This document shows positions 1-12,716 of a stretch of DNA of 64,000 bases, in pieces (position 1 is the first letter of the stretch; the number at the start of each line of letters is the position of its first letter). Source of the DNA: Linnemannia elongata (Eukaryota; Mortierellomycota; Mortierellomycetes; Mortierellales; Mortierellaceae). Position numbers and translations under genes: made by a program. Under the pieces are notes generated by a model, which saw only the letters and a program-made list of their open reading frames with translations, did no database searches and had not been told where the DNA came from. The stretch spans positions 930,001-994,000 of the forward strand of contig JAXBDG010000008.1 of assembly GCA_036320915.1 (NCBI GenBank). The letters run 5' to 3'.

Positions 1-3000
1 TGGGCTTTTCTTGGTGTTGTTGGGGTGGAGGGTATCCTGTCTTGCTGCATTGATCGGAGTCCGTTCTACTGGTGCCTGGGCTGATGTCTTTGGTGAATTG
101 TGAGCCTTGGGTGCAGGAGCAGGAGAGGCCACAACGGCAGGTTTGTCCAGCATACCAGACTCGATTACGAGGGGGTCCAGGTCCTTGGTAAAGCCCAAAA
201 GGATATCACGCACATGCTCGAGTCCAGAAATCGCTGCAAGGGCCGCCTTGGATGGAGATTTACTGGATCCAACATCTGGGCTCTCCTTTGATGCGGAATT
301 GGCAGTCGTCGTCGTCGACTCCTTGGTGACTCCTCCTCCAGTCGATGGTGACACGAACTCAGACTCCAAGATCACAAGAGCCTTGGCCACAATCTGCCCC
401 AGCTGAGACTGAAGTTGCTTGTCGGTGTTGTTGCTGCTCCCTCCTCCAACGTTAGTGTGACTGTCCTGGTAAGGTTGTTGCCTTACTGTCTGCTGATGAG
501 GATAAGGTGCGTGTTGACGAGTCGCAGCAGACTGTCGACTGACGGATGAGACAGCCTGTTCAAACATCGGGGGAAAGTCTGGAGTAGGTGAAGCTGACGG
601 TGGTGCATTAGCCTTTCGGATATACGATTGGGTATTTTTCTATTGATTCAAAAATAAATATATGAGAATCATAACGCCACCATTGTTCAGTTTCTTACGA
701 AGGAATGTATCACGCAAAAATGTGACAAGACATACCTTCATGTCGTGAATCGCCTTGTTCAGGGCCGCGCCTCCCTTGCTCTCCAACACGTTCTTTGTCA
801 CATGAACAAATCCTTCAGCTACAGGCTTGATGGCATCCAACGCTGCTGGGGGTAAATGCTGACTTAAAACACCATTTCCAGGGAAGCTTCCAGACTGAGT
901 CTTGTGGTGATCCTGATGGTTTCCTCCTTGCTGCTGGCGCCGTTGCTGAGGTATAGGTGAAGGCGAGCCGTCTCGGTATTGTTGATGTTGCTGGTATGGG
1001 TTCTGGTGATGCTGTTGCTGCTGTTGGTGGTGCTGACCACCGTGATCCGCATCGGCAACTGATGGCAGTGGTGGTAATGGCTTTCCTGCAAGGACGTAGT
1101 TCTGTCGAATGATTTCCTGTCCCCCCGCTGCATTAGGCATCTTTTGGAGACGCAAAGCCTGTGGAATAAACTGATGGACATCCTTAACCGATGGATACCG
1201 CATCAACTTATGCAAGCAGCCTGCGAAATCCTCTTCCAGCACTAAGGTAGACGAAATCGGTAAGAGTAGACTTTTTAGCTACGCGGGACTTTCCTCGGTG
1301 TAAGCAAGATGACCTTGCTATTGTCTGAAAGTTTGCTAATATACTCACGTTCATCCCTGATCCTCAACAACAACGCAAGACCAATAAATATACAGATGTT
1401 CAGACTTGGATCCTTTGCGAAGATCCCGTCCCACAGGTTTAAAACATCCTCCATAGGGAACTCTCGTCCAAAGAGCAATCGGAACCAACGACTAATGATA
1501 AGGTGGAGGCATATGAGATGTTAGTTCTGACCAGGGAGCAATAGTTCTTATATAATAATGGTACCAGTACCGTAAGCTCGAAGACTTACATTCCGAACAG
1601 CTGAGGCTGGATCTCCAAGCTTTTGAGATGCAGGTAGAGCTCATTATCGACTTTCTCCAAATAATGAAAGATCCTCATGGACCATTCAATGACAGGGGTT
1701 TGCTTTCCTGGCGGTGGCTATAGATATCATATTTAAATGTCGATGGTTAGCCATGTCCAAACAATAATAACTAGTGGTTTCATTCTCCTGATATCCAAAT
1801 GCGTGTTTACCTCGGGCGTGTCTGACTTTCCAAAAGGCTGGGCGCTGTGTGCGTTGTTAGGAGGCTATATCGCCCATAAGAGAGTACAAAGAAAAAAGAG
1901 CTAATCAGTATGCGCGCGAAAGTATTATCCCCAGAGCCTCCTCCACACACACACACACGACAGAAGAAAAAGGCAACGCGGGCTCCATCAGGATCCCACC
2001 ATTTCCTGCCCTTTCGCACTCATTCCTTACCCTGGGTCGTTTGCTCGCAAATCCCTCGTCGCTGAATTCGTACCATGGCTTCGCACGACTCATGAGACTC
2101 TGGAAAAGCGCAAAGGTATCATGTTCGATGAAGTTTGCGTCAAGTACGCTCCTCATCACATCCAGCGTCCCATCTCTGTATATATAGCAGTGTAATTAAT
2201 GGTCGTGTTAAATAGTAGTTGTAGACAATACAACGCCATCATATCTGACTGACAAAGAAAGCGACTTTGACGAATATGAATTCTGGTGCTTACGAGGATG
2301 CTCTTGGGTTGCTTTGGGTGTCAAGACTCTCGGAGGAAACAACCCAAAGAATATGAGCCAACAGCTCGTGCATTCCTTGGCGATAGGACACGTCGTGGTT
2401 GATTTTGCAGTAGATAAACAAAATGTCGTTCAATTGATCCTGAACCTTTTCCGATCGAAAGTAATCGTTGTCCGGAAAACTATTCTCAACCATGAATGCA
2501 TAAATGCGTTATGAAATGTGCAAAGAAATCAACTTTACGGTGGCGAGAGAAACAGGCAGCAGACAAGTCGGACTTACGTTCGCTCAACATCCTGCTTGAT
2601 GATCTTCTTGAGTTCCGAGTCAACAAAGAACTGCTGCCAGGGACTGTCCTCCGCCAAACTAAGAGGGTTGTTGAGTTCCAGATCCGGCTCAGGTCCATCA
2701 TCAGCTCCAATGGCTCGGATATACTTTTGTCGAAGCTCGATATATCGCTCACGCTCCGTCGTCATAGCAAATGGCCATGTTGAAATCTCGATTGTGGGTA
2801 TACAGCCCAAATACACCTAGAAAACGATTGTTATCAAGGGGAAAGAAAATTCAACAATTGGATCATAGTGCATACAAACAACCATGCATAATGATGGACA
2901 ATAAAAGAAGAAAAGGAAGGAGGTATAAAAAGGAACGAAGAGGAAAATAGAAATCAATAAAAGTCATCATAGTCAGGTGTGATATTGGGTGGGTCATGAA

Positions 3001-3406
3001 GCACAAAGCCTCGTCCTCTCACAGGGAAAGACAGGATCACAAAGATGATCCACACTCTCTCTCTGTGTGTGTGCAATTGAACGAGTATTGCTGATCCTAT
3101 GGAGTCAATGGATTGTGCCTGGATTCTCATTTGTATTACCTTCCAGCAGACAGAACGAATGCCATCGATACCCAGGTTCGAGTTTTGTGAAAGAGCACGA
3201 GCTTTGAGAGCGTCAAGACTCAGGTTTGGGTCTTCAAAGACCTCTGTCCATTTCTCCCTAAGGAAAGACACGAAGGCGTTTACCGATATGATAGAGGTTC
3301 AATTGATGGTTTAGTTCCTTGCTGCTAAGTAAAGTTGTCACCTGTTGTTTGGTGCATGGGAGAGAGAAAGAGGAGGGACATACCGTGCACCCTTGAGTGT
3401 GTTCAT
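1..3406 (-). CDS. TBC-domain Rab GTPase-activating protein, TBC1D5-like (3' end beyond window)
   Basis: Ten exons on the minus strand: 3406-3384, 3257-3140, 2816-2578, 2479-2294, 2175-2031, 1837-1811, 1717-1590, 1491-1349, 1241-736 and 639 to the left edge; all junctions are GT-AG and keep phase. The start is the ATG at 3406. The TBC domain shows the arginine-finger motif IKQDVERTFPD across exons 3/4 and the glutamine-finger motif YRQGMHELLA in exon 4, followed by the family block IRWFRLLFGREFPMEDV. That block and the short N-terminus are typical of TBC1D5, which in animals acts on Rab7 and retromer at endosomes; catalysis of Rab GTP hydrolysis is inferred from the two intact fingers. The C-terminal part from about residue 400 is Gln/His/Ser-rich and still open at base 1, so its length is unknown. 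Confidence 0.9.
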
Positions 3407-3840
3407 GGAGGAGACAAGGGCAAGTGCGAGGTGCGTGTGTGCCGAAGTAGAGGATTGGTTGTGCGGTGAGTGGTGAGTGTGATGCTGAGCAAAGATTGAG
3501 TGTTGAGTATGAAGCGACAGGAAAAGGAAAAGGAGAAGAGTTGAGGCGGAGAGAGAGAGAATAGAATGAAAGGAAAGTGTGAAGACGATGAAGAGGATGG
3601 AATCAGTTCTTTTTTCTTTTTGTGCCAAGGGTACGAACCATGCAAAGAAAAAAAAATGGCTGGCGACCGGACAGCAAGGCCTTCCTCGACCCCAATGCAC
3701 GTCACAAGATCTTAAGCTGAGAGAAGTACAAAAACGCGAAGCGTGAATATGATTATTACGGTAAGAAAAGTAGAATGATACAAGTACAACAGACAAACAA
3801 AAAGGGTAACTAACAAACAAAAGAAAAAAAATCAAAAAAT
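3407..3840. other. Intergenic spacer between two minus-strand genes
   Basis: This stretch separates the stop of the chitin-synthase-like gene from the start of the TBC gene. On the minus strand it is pyrimidine-rich just before the TBC start, as seen before other genes in this window, so it probably holds the TBC promoter and 5' leader. Open frames here are pyrimidine-tract artefacts. Confidence 0.5.
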
Positions 3841-6800
3841 CTACAAGGACAGCTTCGACGGGGATCCGGGTGATCCAACGCCGCTGCCACTACTAGCACC
3901 ACCAACGCGTGAGAGACTCGTGTGCCGGCGAAGACTCTGGCTTGGACTCTGATTACGAGTTGGACTCTGACTCTGATTCTGAACCTTGCTTCCACGGCGC
4001 ATCGTATGCCATTCTGCCCAGTGTCGAAGCCTACGCTCTGACTTTCTCGGCGTCTCCTTCCCACTTTCTGCAGACGATACCCCAATGGCTTCTAAACAAT
4101 CATTATGTCAACAGTAAGACCTTGTTAGCTTGATGAGCTTCTGGAACAGATATTGCAACCTAGCCAAATTCAGTTTCAAAGGTGTGAGCTAACCAGTTGG
4201 GTGAAAGCAAACATAGAGGGCCAAAGCTAAGGTCTTGAAGGGCAATAAAACAAGGAACAAAGCAACTCCATACAAATTCCTTGCAAGCGTTCGTTCCCCA
4301 CCTCCAAGACAGACTCCAAGCAATGGCTGCAGTGCCACAATCGCCATCATAAAACACAGCGCCAGTATTACTGGCAGCGCGTCAAGAGCTCCAACCTTCT
4401 CCGCCGCGCCTACAGCTACAATCACCAACAACACTATCGAAAAGAAAACTGCCGATGGGAGGATGACCAATGACAGCCATTCTATCAGGGCCAGGAAATT
4501 GAGCGAACAGCAGAATCGACCTCGCAACTGTGAGATCCAGATCTGGCGCCAAAGAGCGTGGAAGGAGCTTGCCAGCAAACGACCTTGTTCCTGCAGGAAG
4601 GACCGCAGAGCAGGTGTTACTCTCGAACGGTAGACCGCCTGGGGAACATAGACGATGCGACGGTCGGGGAAGGTCTGGTGCAACAGGCCAGTCAGGTACC
4701 GGTCCTCAGCTCCCTGGAGAAGGAGGCTCCGCTCATGCAGAGTGCGAGCCTTGTTGCCTACAAAGCAGGAGACTACATCAGGGTGGATCAGGATGGGGAA
4801 CGAGTACTGGACATCCTCGGAAGCCATGATCTTCTTGAGCAACCGCTGTCGCTTGATCCGCTTGGTACTGTCCTGATGGCCCTCTGCTGTTCCTCCGTCG
4901 ACATCACCATCAGCTTCACCAAGCTCAAGGTCTCGCCCTTCCTCCCCATTCACCTCGGCCATGATTTCATCATCATCGTCCGTCTCGGAAAAGACGGACG
5001 TTTCATCTGAGTTGCGTTTGTCAAGCTTGACGTGGCCTGGATAATGAGACCCTTGGTGGCACCGGAGCTTGATCCGCACCAGCGAGAAGCGACTAGACAG
5101 ACATTGGACAGCGCTCAAAGTGGACTCAAAGGCACTAGTGAACTGAAACGACAAGTGGTTCTCATAATCCTGCACCCTCGTCAACCAGTTCTCGGTGGCG
5201 TTAGAGATAACTCGCTGAGCACAGACGCCCATAACTTTCTCGTTCCTCCTCAGGGTGCCGACCATTCGACTCAGGCTGCGGCGGTCACACTCGACACCAA
5301 CCTCCGCCACAAGAAGCATTTCAAAGACGTCCGGTCCGCTCCCACCACCCATCAGCCACCGCACCCGCTCAAACAACGCATACTCAAAGGACGAAATGGG
5401 TTCGTTGAAGCAGATGCGATAGAGCCATCGCAAGATCATCTTCTTTTTCCACCAGGTCACGTACTTCTCCTGAACAAGGTCTTGGTCTGGAGCACGGAGG
5501 ACAAGGACATAAGGGACCCGACGAGAGTCAACCACATAATAGCCAGAGTAGATATCCTCCGAAAAGGGATCATCTGAGAGCAACGATTGAGATGGTTTTT
5601 CCGACTCGATGGGCGTCGATGGTTGCATTAAACGCAGGCAGGCTAGTGACGCCTGAGAGCGCTCCCCGTCAACATCCCAGGTAGCGTCTGCCATGACCAA
5701 GAGAAGCTTGCGGCCGTCGTCGTGGTCGGTCAAGGCGAGGGAATCCAACGTGCTCCGGATTTGGTCGTCCTGATCCGTGGCCTGACAGGTCACCAGCATG
5801 AGGACGTGATTCTCAGTATCAATACTGTCGCCACTGTCAGCGCTGTTATTTGTCTTGTTGCCGGCGGCTCTCGTAGTCAGGCCAGAAGATGCTTTACCAG
5901 ACTCTGTCCTGGTGGGCTGCGAAAAGACAAACCAGTAGACCAATGCAGAGACTAGACGCATGAAGGTGATCACCAAGAGAATCGCCAGCGAGAACGTGTT
6001 GATGACAAGCGATGCCAAGCATCCACCGGCTGGTTCGCCGGAAAGCACCCCGACCTTGAAGTAGGCTTGGAAGCAGCGAGCAATGTCCCTGTAGTCGGCT
6101 TGTTTCCGGACAGCAAGTGTTGCATCCCGGCCAATGAGGCTCCTGATCCAGTACATCCGAGAGATCTCAGGCGCGCTTATTGTGGGTCCAGGTACTTGAG
6201 CCAAGTAGTCGGTAGCATCAAATACTGATCCATCGTATACAAATAGATACCGTGACGTCGAATCCGCAATATCGGACCAGGGGTATGTGATCACAACATC
6301 GTTCCTCTCGAACTGACGCAGCACGTCGTTGGAAGCTGGCTCGAACGAGTGGCAATAGTTGATCGCTGTGTTGTTGCCTGAGCACTTTCCAAAGTTGGTG
6401 ATTGCTCCAAAGAGGCGACAGGTGCCGGACAGATCGGGAGGTGGGAATAATGCTGACATATCGTCTCCATAGTGTGCGGTTAAGTAGGAGTTGATTGCTG
6501 CAGACGTTGCGCCCCCTGATGCTGATGACGGGTGAGATCCCTGTGCAAAAAACGAGCCCATATCATAAACAGCGCCTCGTATTGTCGCCAAATGTCCGAA
6601 ATTTTCAGAATTGCTTCCGTACCGCATGGCAAATTCCGATGTCGAGAGGAGTTCCATCGAGTGCGGCCTACACGTTAAAAGGGCCAGCCCAAACGCGAGG
6701 AACCCAAAGAGGATTGTGAGACTAGTGACCAGAGAGCAAAGGGTTACTTTCTCGCGCCAATCCTGCTGCCTATCCGCGCTCCAGGATTTTGGTAACGCCT

Positions 6801-9355
6801 TCGCCGGACAACATGCCGTCCATAGGTTGGAGAGGGTAACCCAGATGTGGTTGCGGTTGCGTTCGATAAGATGCATATGTTCTCGTATCCGTCGATTGAT
6901 GTCGCTCTCCATGCCCTTCTCTTTGGCTCGTTCCGCAAGACTGTTGCTGGATCTCCTCTGAAGTCGCACGCGTCGTTGATGATAATTGGAGCCAGAACGA
7001 TTGATGATAGGATCAGTGTTTTCGAGGCTGCTCTCGGTGTAGTAACGGACGTGCTTAGTGCCATAACGTGGAATGAGGCCTCTCCGGTGCACGCTGTAGA
7101 TCCGTGATGATGTTGACGACCGCCATGATATCCGCGGTCGAGATTTCTCGGGAATAGCGGGCTCCTTGACTGCCAGTGATGTGGAGGTCGGTTCCTCGAC
7201 GTTATCGTCCTGGTTCTGGATTTTGGATGGTGCTGCTGCTTCGTCAACTGGGCTGGCCTCAAGTATAGAACTGGGCAAGTCGTCCTTAGGTTCAATGAAA
7301 ATGGCAGAGAGATCTTGTCCAATTGTAGGGAGAGGTGGTAGCGAAGGAGCAGTGTCGGTTGGCTGGGGTGGAACAGGTACTGCAGGAAGAGACTGGTGAC
7401 GACGGGCTTTGGGTGGTGCGCTCAATCGCGAAGAGAGTCCAGAGTGTCGAGAAATGGTGCTATTGTATCCCGAAAACGAACGTCGTGGCCTGTAGTGATC
7501 CTCCTCCTGTGCTTCCTCTGGTACAGATGGTAATGAGGGTGCTGGTGAATGTGTCCTCCGAGAAGGTGATCGAGGTGCTGGTGGCAACATCTGTTGGATT
7601 AAAGTCCGTGTACTCATACTTGATCCTGGTCCGGATGCGGTCGACATAATAGAGCTCGTGCCTCCGCCACTGCTGCCTTCTCGTGAGAGATACCTTGTGA
7701 TATAGACAGCAATCGACTTGTGACCAGCATCCCACGAGAGACTACGCGCATTCTTCCCGTTGGCTGTCTTGATATGAGGGTCGGCTCCTTGGGCGAGTAG
7801 CAGCTTGCATGCGTCCAGCTTGCCGGCATAGGCTGCCAGCATCAATGAAGACCAGCCGTATTGATCCAGGATATTCAATGAGGCCCCCTGCTCGATAAGT
7901 AAAGCCATGACATCAACATGCCCTGCGTAGGAGGCCAGGAGGAGTGCAGATTTTTGAGTGTTGTCTTGTTGGTTGACATTGGCGTGTCCGATGGAGATGA
8001 GTAGTCGACATATCGTCAAGAACCCATTGTAGGAAGCGATGATCAGGGGCGTGATCGCTTCCTAATGGGATATTCATGCAAAATAGCGGGGAAAGATGGA
8101 GGATGAGTGGATGAGACAGGGAGGAACGCGCGCGAAAAGGGGAGAGAGTGAGAGGGAGGAAAAGGCGATTGGGAGAGAGAATGTGTGCAGGGAAGGGAGG
8201 AGCGGGAGGGTGGGAAGGAACGAAGTAGGGGAAGAGCGCATGAACGTGCGGAAGGGGAGAGACAACGAGGAAGGGATGAGAGATAACAAACAAAACGGAC
8301 TAAAGTCAGTGACCAAATCATGGGAACAGTACAACATACACCCTTGGTGCATCGTTACTTCTGAAAGAGGAGAAGAGAGGGAGAAGGAGCCGAAGGGATT
8401 GAAGTGCTGAAATGCACAAATGTCGATAGGAAAAGGGGAGGAGAGGAGTCGAAAAAAAAAAACCTTTATGAAGAAAAAACGTGTATTTCATTTCCGCATG
8501 CTCGATTGACCCTGGACTTAAAATGGGCTGACCCTCCTTACCTCGTTGCCTAGGCTTGCCGACGCACCTGCCAGCAGGAGAAGCTGCGCGCATTCGGTCG
8601 AGCCAGCCGCAGCGGCCTGGTAGAGGGCTGTCTCGCCTTCGTCATCTGCGCATGTGCCAACAGTAGACGTTTGAAAACAAAAAGGTGTCATTAATAGTCG
8701 TCAGAGAAGGGGAGAATGAGAGGGAGAGGGAGTTAAAAAAAAGGAGAAAGGGGGGAAGTAGTGCTATTAGGGGACAAAGGTCGAGTCATTGGTTGCGAGG
8801 ATGTAAACAAATGCTGAGTTGTTGTTTCTAGTCTCGACAATGATTCCATTTATGGGCGAAGTGCTTCACACTCTCTCTTTTGTTTTGCCTGTCCGTCCCT
8901 CTGTCTATTCTGGGGAAAGATACTAAGTCCAAGGCCAAGTCCAAGTCCAAGTCCAGGTCTAGGCAGGTTATTAGTGCGGGGTGGAGAAGAAGCGTTGTGC
9001 GTTTATAAATACCTTGAAGGTCAACGTCGATCGAAGGTAGTGCCAAAAGGTATCGCAGGACACGGTGTTTATTGTCCGTTGCAGCAACCATCAGCATCGT
9101 TTTGTGCTCCTTGTCGCGGATCCTGTTGGGGTCGAGTGAGAGGCTGGAGAGGACATGGTCGAGGTGCTCGGTATCCTGGACGAGAACAGCGTGAAACAAG
9201 GAGCGGATCACACCTGCAACCGAGTAGCGCCGAGTTGAGGAAGATGGGGTGATGGTGTTGTTGGTGGTGGTGGTCGATGAAGTTTCGTGATACGAAGAGT
9301 CGTCCGGATCAGACCCGGCAGAGAAGCCTTGTCCATGGAAACCGCCCGTCTCCAT
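3841..9355 (-). CDS. Ankyrin-repeat protein fused to a degenerate chitin-synthase-like (GT2) membrane protein
   Basis: Four exons: 9355-9013, 8645-8542, 8061-4194 and 4091-3841, predicting 1,521 residues. Residues about 80-273 form roughly six ankyrin repeats, followed by a Ser/Pro-rich linker. A membrane segment lies at about 589-612, a cytochrome-b5-like region at about 638-773 (RGAVYDMGSF, DGSVFDATDYL), another membrane segment at about 832-863, the glycosyltransferase-2 chitin synthase region at about 898-1323, and then a terminal membrane cluster. The last exon adds a tail with HWAEWHTMRRGS and an SQSP-type repeat. The order after the ankyrins resembles class IV/V chitin synthases. EDRYL is intact, but the DAD motif is AEV, CLPGCF is CLSSRF and QRRRW is EQGRLL. 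Catalysis is therefore doubtful, and a regulatory or scaffold role at the membrane is inferred. The terminal intron (donor gttagc) is supported only by phase and the sensible tail. Confidence 0.85.
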
Positions 9356-9940
9356 CGCAGCGACGGCCGTTTGTGGGAGTTGAGCGGAATTTTTTTGTAG
9401 GAGTTATAGTTGGTGTTGGTGATGTTGTCGTGTTGTTTAATTAGAGGGTGTGGGGGAGGTGTTGAAGGGTCGGCTATGCTGTCGATTTCGTGTTGGCTGG
9501 AATAGAGATAGAAAAGGTATATATGTGTGTGTGAGAGAGGGAGGGGGTGTTTGTAGAGATAGAAAGATTGTTGTGTGTGAAGGAATGCGAGAGAGAGTTA
9601 GAAAGAGAGCTTTATGTCAACGGAAGGAGAATGGATGTTTGAGGGAGTGTGATTACAAAGAGACAAGAGTACATGTGGAGCACAAGGCAGGAAAGTAGAA
9701 GGAGAAGAGAAAACAACAAAAGTCTTTGATGAGAAGCAGAAAAGGGACGAAAAGGGAAGAAAGGAAAGGAAATGAGAAAAGAAAGAAGAGAAAAGAGGAA
9801 GAAAGAAAGAAAGAAAGGAAATGGGGAAAAAATAAGGGAATAAACAGAAAAGGGTTAAACAGGAGAGTGTATGAACGCTTTGAAGAACTGAGAGGATAAG
9901 CAACTACATACAACAAACAAGGGACATCGACAATAACAAT

Positions 9941-9972
<32 letters not shown>

Positions 9973-10168
9973 AACACAAGGTGCTACCAACGCTGATAAA
10001 CAACGACACAAAAAAAGCCAGAGAAGAGCAAAACTTGCTCTTCCATTCCTAGTCCTAAAACCGGCATCGTTCGCACCATAACCATTGCCTTCGCCAAGAG
10101 AGAGAGTCCACTTCGCTGAGTGACACTGATAGCCTTTTCTATCACAACCCTCGACGGAGAATAAAAAT

Positions 10169-10169
<1 letters not shown>

Positions 10170-10209
<40 letters not shown>
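10170..10209. repeat. Poly-A tract, about 40 bases
   Basis: An uninterrupted A run, preceded by an A-rich lead-in. No retroelement body or flanking target duplication was recognised beside it. Confidence 0.9.
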
Positions 10210-10210
<1 letters not shown>

Positions 10211-11839
10211 CGACTTTAGAGTTTCTTTGTAAGTGCCTATGATTGTTGCGGAAATGGGCGCCAAAGCGAACGTATTTCGCCCTTCAATCGTAAATATGCT
10301 CACGTATACACACATACTCACACGCATACAACACACTCTGCAGCTGGGCATTGGCATAGCACACACCCCCTGTCCTGTCCTTGTCCTGTTCTTGTTGTCA
10401 TCATTTTTTTTTTTTGTGTGTTCGACACAATTCCTTCCTTGTCTTCCTCACCCTTACCCGATTAGAATTTCTTGAACTCGAACAAACACGCACTTCATCT
10501 CCTTTTCCTTCCGTCAGCCCGGTCAGTGGTGAGCCTTCTCTCATTGGACAACTGCAGGGGTAGACCGAGGAAGAGGAAAAGGGAAGAGGCAGAAGAGTGA
10601 TGACAGATAGGCCGAAGCAGGCCACGAAGAAGGGGCAGAAAACTAACAAGGGAGGGAGCTGCAGGTGGTAGGGCATTTCAAGCTGCAGGTCGAAAAGAAG
10701 TGAAAACGAGGAGGACTGGGGGGAAGGGAGATGTATGGTTCACGGCTGTTTTTCGACCCAAAAGGGGGACCCAATAAAAAAATAAAGTGCGACGACTGGC
10801 GACTGACTTGATGGACATTAACAGTTCATTAATGTTGTTAACAATACAAAAAAATAAGGAAAACAATGAATAATAAATGCTCCTGCTGCTGTTGTCATGC
10901 GATCGCCTCTTTTTTATTGTCGGTCCTCGCTCTCTTTTACTCACCATTTTCGTCTTTTCGTTCCTGGACAACAGCAAAAAAAAATAGGGACGAAGGAAGG
11001 AAGGGGATCACGCTTGAGTTCAGAGTAGCGCGCATATACAAAGTGTACACGTAAGAATACTCCTTTGTTTTTCCATATTTTTTTTAACAGCCCTCCTTTT
11101 TTTCTGTATTGCCAAGGATGCCTTTTCGTGCCTTCTGTTGTTGTAGTTGTTGTTTTTGGTATTATTGGTGCTGCCGACAAGAACAACACTCGAGCGAACA
11201 AACACCAGAACAAGGGACAACCCTTTATTCATTTGAATCGATTCAACAACCAACAATACAAAACAGGGGAGAAAATATAGAAAGAGTTCGTGGGGTTTAT
11301 GAGTTGGGGCATTTTTTTTTTTTTGGGTCCATGGTTCTATGGTCTATCGACAACAAGCAACTCTTGACACCCATCCCCTGTCCTCCTTACCCCATCATGC
11401 TCGTCAATGCATTGCATCGTGAAAAGCAACAGCGCAAATAGCGCAAAAGGGCGCCGTGCACAACCTCTATCGGGTTGTTTTGTTTTATATGTCAATTATG
11501 TATCTTCGTTTGTATTCAATGTACTTACTCTTAGCCTGTTATTTTTTATCAAAAACGGATAGGGGCTAACTTTGAAGGAGCGTGGAGAAAACTAAAAGAA
11601 CCGAGGAGTAAACAGCAGAGAAAAGCAGACAGGAGCGGGTCAACAATATACACCCATGCCCGCATAAACATGCCACTCTCTCTACTCCCCTTTACTCTTT
11701 TCTACTCCCTTTATGCTCCTTCTTTTCTTCCTTCTTTTCTCCTTCTTTCCTTAGAACCCTCGCCAAAAGATCGATCACAGGCGTATGCGAGTCAGATTTA
11801 CGAAACCTAAGGGCAGGCATCAGGCACAAAGGCAGACTG

Positions 11840-11841
<2 letters not shown>

Positions 11842-11883
<42 letters not shown>
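11842..11883. repeat. Poly-A tract, about 42 bases
   Basis: An uninterrupted A run. It is followed 16 bases later by the perfect palindrome ctgcaagcttgcag at 11900-11913. Confidence 0.9.
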
Positions 11884-11890
<7 letters not shown>

Positions 11891-12218
11891 GTTGCAAGCC
11901 TGCAAGCTTGCAGTCTAAGAGTAGACTCATCCTCACTCACATTCACAAGTACTTGAAGCATGACCTGATTTTTTTTTTGTATATGTTGCTGCATCCTCCG
12001 CCCTTCTGCTCTGTTTCCCCAACTACCACCGGAAATTTTCACAGGCATGCACCACCGACTCCTCATTGTTGCTTGTGTTTTGTATGCGTGTGTGTTTTAG
12101 AGAGAAAGAGTGACAAGAAGGAAAGGAGAGCAATTCATGCAACGCGATATCGATTAAAAAAAATGGCACATACCACACCAACACATATACACTCGCTATC
12201 ACACGCGCGCAACAAGCT

Positions 12219-12237
12219 CATGGACCATTGGTCCATG
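12219..12237. repeat. Perfect inverted repeat, 9-bp arms, 1-nt centre
   Basis: The arms catggacca and tggtccatg flank a single t. The compact dyad lies in intergenic DNA about 480 bp beyond the MCM-binding protein stop. A dimeric regulator site is possible but unproven. Confidence 0.7.
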
Positions 12238-12716
12238 AAGAAGGGATGTCATCTGGTCACGACTGTGGATCGTGGATCACCTCTTCTTCGCACAAAAAAA
12301 TAGCCGTTGAGTCGCAGATAGATAGGCATATTGGTGGACAGGGAGAGGAGAGGGAAGTAAGGTTGATTGCAAAGAATGCGATGTGGGTTGGATGACATAA
12401 AAAAAAAATAGTAAAAGATGGACTACAAAAGGAGAAAAGACAGGGCAAAGTGGTAGGAGCGGAAGGGCCAAGTGCTGGCCCTTGTTTTTCTTTTTTGATG
12501 GTGGTGTGTTGAGGATGATCTCCTTTGCAGCAGCAGAAGAAGGGTATCTTATCACAACCCCCATCTTAATCCTCACACTGATGCACATGCAAAAGGAGAC
12601 GGATGGTGTAGCAAGCCAAGGAGGAAGGCGAATGTCACTGACACATTATCAAAGAGACTGATAGACATGTATTATGCTTTTTGCCGCTGTTGTTTTCGCG
12701 AAAAGGCTATGTTTGC

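Larger units (their letters stand above)
9356..12716. other. 3.4-kb intergenic region without a recognisable gene
   Basis: Nothing protein-coding could be supported. The region holds GA/CT-rich tracts next to the chitin-synthase-like start, an AAC trinucleotide run (about 9940-9969), two poly-A tracts of about 40 bases (10170-10209 and 11842-11883), CA-rich segments, a 14-bp palindrome (11900-11913) and a 9-bp inverted repeat with a 1-nt centre (12219-12237). It should include the promoter of the gene ending at 9355 and the terminator of the MCM-binding protein gene. Confidence 0.5.
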
